Part shown: positions 54,121-61,433 of the stretch, piece by piece
How the letters are laid out: each line of letters begins with the position of its first letter
Numbering within the stretch: position 1 is the stretch's first letter
Assembly: GCA_029252405.1 (NCBI GenBank)
Contig: JAQXBM010000030.1
Coordinates: forward strand, 49,773 to 113,772
DNA length: 64,000 bases
Source of the DNA: Crocinitomicaceae bacterium
Lineage (GTDB): Bacteria; Bacteroidota; Bacteroidia; Flavobacteriales_D; Crocinitomicaceae
Direction of reading: 5' to 3'
Program-made: the position numbers and the translations under genes
The notes under the pieces: model-generated
Seen by the model: only the letters and a program-made list of their open reading frames with translations
Told to the model about the DNA's origin: nothing
The model's database searches: none

Positions 54121-55206
54121 ATAACCTTTTCAAGACTATTCATCCCGACTAAACTCATCTTTTTCATTCTTCTACTTGCACCCGCAATTGCATTTTCGCA
54201 ATGGAAAACCACAGTGTCCGATGGCAATTTCACGGACCCTTCGATCTGGAACCCACCAGGAGTTCCAACAAATGGTGCCGAACTACATATTAACCACGAT
54301 GTAGTTTTGAATACCAACATCATTTTCAATTCAGGAGAATTGTACCTTGGACCTGGAGGAACACAAACAGAAGATGGAAACGACAGAACTATTTGGTGTC
54401 AAAGCGGTGAAACGTTATACATGAATGGTGGAACAATTGATTGTCATTTGCTCCGAATTTCTGAAGGGGCTTCAACTCACTTTTACGCGTCATACTTTAA
54501 TGTTGATACCTTCTGGAATGAAAAGGATGCTGTAGTCTGTCCGGTGAGAATTAATGCGAACTATCTTCTTAATGACACATCAGCATGGCTCATTTGTAAT
54601 GGAATCAACAACACAGTTGACAGTATTGTTAATCTAGGAAAACTCGAAATTGGAAACATAACAACTGTGAACACAATTTACAACGAAGGTGAATTGATCA
54701 ATCATTTTTCGCTCGTAGTTACGGAAGATTTTCACAATTGTAACGGTCAAGGCTCGATCGCCGAGCTAAACAATTATCTTTCGATCTACGTTGAAGGAGA
54801 TTTTACCAATTGTTCTGATGGACTGATCAATGGAAACGGCGACATTTACACAGCTGTTACCTTTCTAAATGATGGAAATATCATAGATGACCAAGAAATC
54901 CTTTCACCCTCTGGAATGATATCTGGTTCAGGAAATGTGGATTCCACCGTTTTTGTTGGGGTTGGTAATTGTAGCTAGTCCATTGAAGAAAATGAGCTTG
55001 AAGAATTGAGGGTTTTTCCAAATCCAGCTTCAAATCAAATCAATGTTTCTGCAAATAACGCAGACTTCACCCTCATGAATTCATTGGGTCAGATTGTCCT
55101 CAAAGGCAAAATTGAAAATAATCGCATCAACTTAGAAGAAATCCCTTCAGGCATTTATTCGCTCAAAGTCGAAAGTTTCCAAACCCAACGATTAATTAAA
55201 AACTGA
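54121..55206 (+). pseudogene. Disrupted T9SS-sorted secreted protein (no start codon, internal TAG)
   Basis: One frame (frame 1) reads through the whole region: a signal peptide (LIFFILLLAPAIAFSQ), a beta-rich passenger with repeats of the DGNFTDPSIWNPPGVPTNGAEL type, and then a T9SS sorting domain (VFPNPASNQINVS, MNSLGQIVL, IPSGIYSLKVE). Between passenger and tail lies an in-frame TAG at 54976-54978. There is also no ATG, GTG or TTG before the signal peptide; ATA at 54121 is at the expected place. A GTG at 54214 would skip the signal. The gene therefore looks inactivated at two points, or carries two sequence errors. The piece 55006-55206 (67 codons) has no separate function. Confidence 0.8.
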
Positions 55207-55297
55207 TCGTACTTACTGCTCAGTCACATTGAGTTAACCGCTCCCGATTTTTTCCTTTTTACTTCCAAATTTATTATGCTCGCATAAAACTTTTTAT

Positions 55298-55305
55298 TAT
55301 TTTTG
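55298..55305 (+). promoter_or_regulatory. -7 promoter element of the MarR-fad operon
   Basis: TATTTTTG, exact TAnnTTTG, 29 bases before the MarR ATG at 55335. Confidence 0.5.
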
Positions 55306-55334
55306 GCTGTCTCAAAAGAAAGAATTGACTGACT

Positions 55335-55799
55335 ATGCCTGAATCAGAAAAAAAACAATTAGTTGACTTCGCCATTCGCCACTTGTGGCACAAGATTTCT
55401 CGAATGTACAATCAGAAAGCGAACGAGCACGGATTAACCATGTCGATCGGTTTTATTCTATTGAACATTGATAAAGAAGGAACACCAAGTACACAGCTTG
55501 GACCGAAAATGGGAATGGAGCCAACGAGCTTGTCGCGTACATTGAAAACAATGGAGGAAAAAGGGTTGATTCGACGTCAAGCTGGAAAATCCGACAAGCG
55601 AAAAGTACTCATTTTCCTCACGGAAGATGGATTGGATAAACGACGCATGACACGTGATTTCGTTTACGAATTCAACAACTCATTGATGGAAAGTATTCCG
55701 AAAGGAAAACTGAAAACCTTCTTCGAAGTAGCACATAAACTCGACGCATCAGTCGATCTAGAATTAAGTAAAATACAATTAAAGTTATCAAATGAATAG
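55335..55799 (+). CDS. MarR-family transcriptional regulator
   Basis: 154 residues. The winged helix is visible in GTPSTQLGPKMGMEPTSLSRTLKTMEEKGLIRRQAGKSDKRKVLIFLTEDG. The N- and C-terminal helices make the dimer. It is the first gene of an operon with fadN and fadA and overlaps fadN by 8 bases, so it probably senses acyl-CoA or a related ligand and controls beta-oxidation. This is inferred from position. I saw no clear palindromic operator in the 128 bases upstream. Confidence 0.92.
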   Translation: MPESEKKQLVDFAIRHLWHKISRMYNQKANEHGLTMSIGFILLNIDKEGTPSTQLGPKMGMEPTSLSRTLKTMEEKGLIRRQAGKSDKRKVLIFLTEDGLDKRRMTRDFVYEFNNSLMESIPKGKLKTFFEVAHKLDASVDLELSKIQLKLSNE

Positions 55800-58194
55800 A
55801 CATATCCGTAAAGTTGCGGTCCTCGGGTCTGGCGTAATGGGCTCACGTATAGCCTGCCATTTTGCTAACATCGGCTGTGAAGTTGTGATGTTGGACATCG
55901 TCCCAAGAGAACTCAATGAAGTAGAACAGAAAAAAGGAGTTTCTCAAGATTCTCCAGCCTTCAGAAACCGTATCGTTAATGATGCGTTGAAGTTTGCCTT
56001 GAAGTCGAATCCTTCGCCAATCTACCGCAAGTCATTTGCGTCTAGAATTATTACCGGAAACTTCGACGATGACATGTCGAAGATTTCTGATTGCGATTGG
56101 ATCATCGAGGTGGTTATCGAGCGCTTGGACATCAAACAACAAGTATTCGAGAACGTTGAGAAATTCAGAAAACCTGGAACATTAATTACTTCAAACACAT
56201 CTGGAATTCCGATTCACATGATGTTGGACGGACGCAGTGATGATTTCAAAGCGAATTTCTGTGGATCTCACTTCTTCAACCCACCACGTTACTTGCAATT
56301 ATTGGAAATCATCCCAACACCATCGACTTCTCCAGAGGTTGTTGAGTTCTTGATGGATTACGGTCAACGTTACCTCGGAAAGAAAACAGTTCTTTGTAAA
56401 GATACACCGGCGTTCATCGCGAACAGAGTTGGCGTTTATTCAATCATGTCGTTATTCCACATCGTAACTGAAATGGGATTAACTGTTGATGAAGTAGATA
56501 AACTTTCTGGTCCAGTAATGGGTCGACCAAAATCAGCGACATTCAGAACATGTGATGTTGTTGGATTGGACACATTGGTTCACGTTGCAAACGGATTGAA
56601 AGCAAACTGTCCTGATGACGAAGAAAAGCATCTGTTCGAATTGCCTGACTACATCTCAAAAATGGTTGAGAACAACTGGTTAGGGTCAAAAACGAAACAA
56701 GGATTCTACAAAAAAGTGAAAGAAGATGGCAAGAGCGTGATCCTTTCATTGGACCTTGACACATTAGAATACACACCAAAAGAAAGAGTGAAATTCCCTA
56801 GTTTGGAAATGGCGAAGCCTATCGATGACTTGAAACAACGCACGAAAATGTTGTTGATGGGAATGGACAAAGCTGGTGAGTTCTACCGCAAGATTTTCGG
56901 AGGATTGTTCGCGTATGTTTCGAACCGACTTCCTGAAATCACAGATGATCTTTACAAAATCGATGATGCGTTAAAAGCTGGATTCGGTTGGGAACTTGGA
57001 CCATTTGAAACTTGGGACATCTTAGGATTCGATCAAGGATTGAAACTGATCGCTGACAACAACAAAGAAGCTGCTGCATGGATTTCAGAGATGAAAGACG
57101 CAGGCATCACTTCTTTCTATAAAGTTGAAGGGGGAACAAAAAGTTACTACGACACAAAATCGAAATCATACAAAACGATTCCTGGAACGGAGGATATCGT
57201 TATGCTGGATGCACTCCGTGACGAAAATAAAGTTTGGGGTAACTCAGACACGACTTTAGTTGATTTAGGAGATGGAATCTTGAACTTAGAATTCCACACT
57301 AAAATGAATACGATTGGTGGTGGTGTAATCGAAGGTGTCAACAAAGCGATTGATCTTGCCGAAAAAGAGTACAGCGGATTGGTGATCTCGAATACGGGTC
57401 AAAACTTCTCAGCTGGAGCGAACGTCGGAATGATTTTCATGATGGCCATCGAGCAAGATTATGATGAGTTGAATTTTGCTGTCAAGGCATTCCAAGATAT
57501 GACGATGAGAATTCGTTACTCAAACATTCCTGTAATCGTTGCGCCGCACAACATGGCACTTGGTGGAGGATGTGAGATTTCATTGCACGCTGATAAAGTA
57601 GTTGCTCATGCAGAATTGTACATGGGATTAGTTGAATTTGGTGTTGGTCTTATCCCTGGTGGAGGTGGATCGAAAGAATTCGCTAAACGCTTGTCAGATG
57701 AATTAAGCGCTGGAGACATCAAGATTAACAAATTGAGAGAGCGTTTCTTAACTGTAGGTCAAGCGAAAGTGTCGACTTCAGCTTACGAAGCATTCGATCT
57801 TGGATATTTACGAGAAGGAATCGACGAAATCGTAGTGAGTCGTGAGTACCAACTGACACGAGCGAAAGAAGTTGCTTTGTTGATGGCAAACGAAGGATAC
57901 ATCGCACCAAAACGTGAGAAAAACATTACGGTTGTCGGTCAAGAAGGACTTGGAATAGTATACGTTGGAGCGCACTCTATGCTTTCTGGAAACTACATGT
58001 CGGAACACGACGGAGTGATCTCAGAAAAACTCGGATTCGTTCTTTGTGGAGGTGATTTATCTGAAAACACAGTGGTTTCGGAGCAGTATTTACTCGACCT
58101 TGAACGAAAAGCATTCTTAGAATTGTGTACTGAAAAGAAAACACTAGAGCGCTTGGAGAGCATTGTTAAGAAAGGAAAGATTTTGAGAAACTAG
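55792..58194 (+). CDS. fadN: 3-hydroxyacyl-CoA dehydrogenase/enoyl-CoA hydratase (FadN-like)
   Basis: 800 residues. The dehydrogenase is N-terminal (VAVLGSGVMGSRIACHFANIG, NAD motif; the catalytic His in GSHFFNPPRYLQLLE) and the hydratase/isomerase is C-terminal (ISNTGQNFSAGANVG oxyanion hole; LYMGLVEFGVGLIPGGGG with a catalytic-type Glu). This domain order is the FadN (Bacillus YusL) order, opposite to E. coli FadB. It carries out the second and third steps of fatty-acid beta-oxidation. It starts inside the MarR gene (8-base overlap) and is followed by the thiolase. Confidence 0.95.
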   Translation: MNRHIRKVAVLGSGVMGSRIACHFANIGCEVVMLDIVPRELNEVEQKKGVSQDSPAFRNRIVNDALKFALKSNPSPIYRKSFASRIITGNFDDDMSKISDCDWIIEVVIERLDIKQQVFENVEKFRKPGTLITSNTSGIPIHMMLDGRSDDFKANFCGSHFFNPPRYLQLLEIIPTPSTSPEVVEFLMDYGQRYLGKKTVLCKDTPAFIANRVGVYSIMSLFHIVTEMGLTVDEVDKLSGPVMGRPKSATFRTCDVVGLDTLVHVANGLKANCPDDEEKHLFELPDYISKMVENNWLGSKTKQGFYKKVKEDGKSVILSLDLDTLEYTPKERVKFPSLEMAKPIDDLKQRTKMLLMGMDKAGEFYRKIFGGLFAYVSNRLPEITDDLYKIDDALKAGFGWELGPFETWDILGFDQGLKLIADNNKEAAAWISEMKDAGITSFYKVEGGTKSYYDTKSKSYKTIPGTEDIVMLDALRDENKVWGNSDTTLVDLGDGILNLEFHTKMNTIGGGVIEGVNKAIDLAEKEYSGLVISNTGQNFSAGANVGMIFMMAIEQDYDELNFAVKAFQDMTMRIRYSNIPVIVAPHNMALGGGCEISLHADKVVAHAELYMGLVEFGVGLIPGGGGSKEFAKRLSDELSAGDIKINKLRERFLTVGQAKVSTSAYEAFDLGYLREGIDEIVVSREYQLTRAKEVALLMANEGYIAPKREKNITVVGQEGLGIVYVGAHSMLSGNYMSEHDGVISEKLGFVLCGGDLSENTVVSEQYLLDLERKAFLELCTEKKTLERLESIVKKGKILRN

Positions 58195-58199
58195 GTTGG

Positions 58200-58285
58200 A
58201 TTTTTAAATACCGCTGATCGAGCGGAGCCGAGAGCGAGGTAGTTGAATTCAGACTTCGACTCCGCTCAGCCCTCGCATAAAAATT
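58200..58285. repeat. GC-rich REP-like intergenic element between fadN and fadA
   Basis: It contains GATCGAGCGGAGCCGAGAGCGAGGT followed by CTTCGACTCCGCTCAGCC, i.e. inverse-related short motifs (AGCGGAGTC/GACTCCGCT type) that can form a hairpin. Comparable elements are common between flavobacterial genes. It separates fadN from fadA inside the presumed operon. Confidence 0.4.
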
Positions 58286-58304
58286 CAGATTTAAACAAAA
58301 GAAA

Positions 58305-59480
58305 ATGAAAAGAGCATATATAGTTACAGGATACAGAAGCGCGGTTGGAAAGGCCGGGCGCGGTGGATTTAGATTTTACCGTCCTGATGATTTGGCGGCT
58401 GACGTCATTAAACACATCATGAAACAAGTTCCAAACTTAGATAAAGATCGTATCGACGATGTTATGGTTGGGAACGCCACTCCGGAGGCAGAACAAGGAT
58501 TGAATATTGGTCGTATGGTTTCTCTAATGGGACTCGATACAGACAAAGTGCCAGGTGTTACAATTAACCGTTACTGTTCATCAGGATTGGAAACAATCGC
58601 GATGGCACAAGCGAAAATTGAAGCTGGAATGGCTGATTGCATCATCGCTGGTGGTGTAGAATCAATGTCAGTTATGGCTATGGGAGGTTGGAGAATTGTT
58701 CCAAACGCCAGAGTCGGAAAAGAAAACCCTACTTGGTACTGGGGAATGGGATTAACAGCTGAGGCAGTTGCTGAGCAATACGGGATCACTCGTGACGCTC
58801 AGGACGAATTCGCAGTAAAATCTCACGCAAAAGCCATTGACGCAATCAAGAATGGGCGTTTTGTTGATGACATCGTTCCTGTTGAAGTTGAGCATATCTT
58901 CTTGGATGAAAACGAAAAACGTCAAGTGAAAACGTACACGGTTGATACTGATGAAGGACCTCGTCCAAGTTCTGTTGAGGCTTTGGCTAGATTGCGACCT
59001 GTATTCGCTGCAGACGGATCAGTTACCGCTGGAAACTCATCTCAAACATCTGATGGTGCAGCTTTCTGTCTAGTGATGTCTGAGGACATGGTAAAAGAGC
59101 TAAATCTTGAACCTGTAGCACGTTTGGCTTCTTACGCGGTAGTTGGTGTTGAGCCAAGAATTATGGGAATCGGACCAGTTGACGCTATTCCAAAAGCATT
59201 GAAACAAGCAGGATTAGGCTTAAATGACATCAACCTATTTGAATTGAATGAAGCATTTGCTTCGCAATCGTTGGCTGTAATCAGAGAAGCAGGATTGAAT
59301 CCCGACATCGTAAATGTAAACGGAGGAGCACTAGCACTAGGTCACCCACTTGGATGTACTGGAGCGAAATTGTCCGTTCAAATAATCAACGAATTGAAAC
59401 GCAGAAATGAAAAATACGGAGTTGTGACCATGTGTGTGGGTACCGGACAAGGTGCTGCTGGCGTGATCGAAATGATGTAG
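58305..59480 (+). CDS. fadA: Acetyl-CoA C-acyltransferase (3-ketoacyl-CoA thiolase)
   Basis: 391 residues. Nucleophile Cys91 in NRYCSSGLETIAM, His347 in GHPLGCTGAK and Cys377 in CVGTGQGAAG form the thiolase active site. Last step of beta-oxidation; makes a complex with FadN. An acyl-CoA dehydrogenase, which usually follows in Bacteroidota, is not present; the next gene is a helicase. Confidence 0.95.
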   Translation: MKRAYIVTGYRSAVGKAGRGGFRFYRPDDLAADVIKHIMKQVPNLDKDRIDDVMVGNATPEAEQGLNIGRMVSLMGLDTDKVPGVTINRYCSSGLETIAMAQAKIEAGMADCIIAGGVESMSVMAMGGWRIVPNARVGKENPTWYWGMGLTAEAVAEQYGITRDAQDEFAVKSHAKAIDAIKNGRFVDDIVPVEVEHIFLDENEKRQVKTYTVDTDEGPRPSSVEALARLRPVFAADGSVTAGNSSQTSDGAAFCLVMSEDMVKELNLEPVARLASYAVVGVEPRIMGIGPVDAIPKALKQAGLGLNDINLFELNEAFASQSLAVIREAGLNPDIVNVNGGALALGHPLGCTGAKLSVQIINELKRRNEKYGVVTMCVGTGQGAAGVIEMM

Positions 59481-59501
59481 CTTTTATTGATTTTAGCTTA
59501 T

Positions 59502-59509
59502 TAACTTTG
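59502..59509 (+). promoter_or_regulatory. -7 promoter element of the helicase gene
   Basis: TAACTTTG (TAnnTTTG) about 60 bases before the ATG at 59570. Confidence 0.4.
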
Positions 59510-59569
59510 TCCTTTCAATTGAATTGTTCGTTTGAATGATTTAATTGGAAGGACTTTTTTTATCCCATT

Positions 59570-60877
59570 ATGAAGAAAATCATTTCAAACGCATTAAAAT
59601 CTGCAGGATTCGATAAATTATTGAACATCCAGCAGGAAAGCATTTCTGAATTCAGTAAAGGCAACGATCTTGTTGTACTCTCGAAAACTGGATCAGGAAA
59701 AACATTGGCATTCCTACTTCCGATGTTGAACGAATTGGACATGGAAAATGATCAAGACGTTCAAGCTGTGATCTTGTCTCCTACCCGTGAGCTGTGCTTG
59801 CAAATCAAGAAAGTCTTTAAGTCACTGAAAACTGGACTGAAGGTAACTACGTGTTATGGCGGTCACCCAATGAGAATAGAGAAAAACAGTTTATCTGAAA
59901 CGCCTAGCATCATCATTGCAACTCCAGGAAGATTAACAGATCACATCCGAAGAGAAAATGTCAATTTATCCGAAACGAAGTTTTTAATTGTTGATGAATT
60001 CGACAAATGTTTGGAATTCGGGTTCTCTGATGAAATCTATGATATCTATTCTGAGTTCAACCATTTAAAGCAACATTTGCTAACGTCCGCAACGCGCATT
60101 GAAGATTTTCCTGATTATTTGAACTTCAAGAGCCTTGTAACGATCGATCATATTAAAGATGATACACAACTCGACTTGATTGAATATGGAGTTCATTCGG
60201 AAGGACACCTCCATTCAACATTAGAACTTTTACTGAACTCCTTCGGACAAGAGCGAAACATGGTTTTCGTAAACTATCGAGAAGTGTGCGACGATTTGGT
60301 CGATCACCTATCTGATTGTGGAATTATATGCGCTGTTTATCATGGAGGTTTGGATCAAGAAACGCGTGAGCGCGAATTGATTAAGTTTTCAAATGGAAGT
60401 GCAAATACTATCGTGTGTACAGATTTAGGTTCTCGTGGACTTGATATTCCTGATGTGAAACACATTGTCCATTTCCAATACCCTTCAAGTTTGGAAGCGT
60501 TCACGCACCGTAAAGGAAGAACTGCACGAATGGATGGATCCGGATTCTCTTACTTATTTACTTCTGAAGATCGGCAGCTACCCGAATACATCATGGAACC
60601 TAAGAAACAATATACCTTCGAACCGAGAGCCTCTCAATTACCAGAATTCGAAACAATTTATATCAGCGGAGGAAAGAAAGAAAAGATTGGAAAGATTGAT
60701 GTTGTTGGTTTCTTCTCAAAGATTGGAAAATTGAAAGGTGGTGAGGTAGGGATTATTGATGTGAAAGATCATTTGACTTACGTCGCAATTAAACGATCGA
60801 AAGTGAGCCAGGTTTTCCGAAATATTAAAGGGGAGCGAATCAAAGGAAAGAGAATGAAGATTGAACGATCTAAATAG
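59570..60877 (+). CDS. DEAD-box RNA helicase, DbpA-like
   Basis: 435 residues. Q motif FDKLLNIQQESI, motif I SKTGSGKT, Ia SPTREL, Ib ATPGRL, motif II at VDEFDK (Asp-Glu-Phe-Asp instead of DEAD), III SAT, V DLGSRGLDIP, VI HRKGRTAR. The C-terminal ~75 residues (GFFSKIGKLKGGEVGIIDVKDHLTYVAIKRS) are the DbpA RNA-binding domain, which directs DbpA to 23S rRNA hairpin 92. A role in large-subunit assembly is likely. The DEFD variant recurs in Bacteroidota homologues. Confidence 0.9.
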   Translation: MKKIISNALKSAGFDKLLNIQQESISEFSKGNDLVVLSKTGSGKTLAFLLPMLNELDMENDQDVQAVILSPTRELCLQIKKVFKSLKTGLKVTTCYGGHPMRIEKNSLSETPSIIIATPGRLTDHIRRENVNLSETKFLIVDEFDKCLEFGFSDEIYDIYSEFNHLKQHLLTSATRIEDFPDYLNFKSLVTIDHIKDDTQLDLIEYGVHSEGHLHSTLELLLNSFGQERNMVFVNYREVCDDLVDHLSDCGIICAVYHGGLDQETRERELIKFSNGSANTIVCTDLGSRGLDIPDVKHIVHFQYPSSLEAFTHRKGRTARMDGSGFSYLFTSEDRQLPEYIMEPKKQYTFEPRASQLPEFETIYISGGKKEKIGKIDVVGFFSKIGKLKGGEVGIIDVKDHLTYVAIKRSKVSQVFRNIKGERIKGKRMKIERSK

Positions 60878-60920
60878 AGATTTTCATCTTCAAAAATAAG
60901 CATGAATCAAACAGATTGAA

Positions 60921-61361
60921 TTACTTGAGATTGTCATCAATCACAGCTGATGAAGTCTTTTGACGGACAGACTTAGGTAAGAAAACATGATAGTTCTTAA
61001 TTGAAAACCATATACGAAGAAGCTCTAAGCTTAGAACTAGAATAACCATTATCCATCCGCCATATTTAAACACATCTCTAATGGGTAAATCGAATAAGAC
61101 TGTAAAAGAGAATGTGAAAAAGTATATTCGAAACGGCAGTTGGACAACATAGATCCAAAGACCTATTTTCCGTTGTTTGAAAATAAAAAATGCCGAAAAC
61201 AGAAGTGATACTAAAAAAGCATCTCGCGCTATTGTATTAAAGACTCCCAATGCCGAAAGCCCATCGAAACCAAGGTTAATGGTCAGGGTTATATAAAGTA
61301 GATTTCGAAAGAAAGTCAACAAATCTAGTCCTGCCCATAAATATGACAACGGTTTACCCAT
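60921..61361 (-). CDS. Small multi-spanning membrane protein of unknown function
   Basis: 146 residues, about three to four hydrophobic helices (LLTFFRNLLYITLTINLGF, AFLVSLLFSAFFIF, LWIYVVQLPFRIYFFTFSFTVLF, WIMVILVLSLELLRIWF). No motif recognised. Convergent with the helicase, 43 bases away. It lies downstream of the giant adhesin-like gene behind its terminator, so probably a separate unit. Confidence 0.65.
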   Translation of the reverse strand: MGKPLSYLWAGLDLLTFFRNLLYITLTINLGFDGLSALGVFNTIARDAFLVSLLFSAFFIFKQRKIGLWIYVVQLPFRIYFFTFSFTVLFDLPIRDVFKYGGWIMVILVLSLELLRIWFSIKNYHVFLPKSVRQKTSSAVIDDNLK

Positions 61362-61383
61362 AATTCAAATCTAGGCATTAAAT

Positions 61384-61415
61384 AAAAAAGCCCAACCAGT
61401 TTCCTGATTGGGCTC
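61384..61415 (-). terminator. Terminator of the giant SprB-like gene
   Basis: On the minus strand AGCCCAA (61414-61408) pairs with TTGGGCT (61395-61389), with an inner CAG/CTG pair. The stem is followed by a run of T (61389-61384). It lies 20 bases after the stop. Confidence 0.8.
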
Positions 61416-61433
61416 TTGTACAAATGAATCGTA

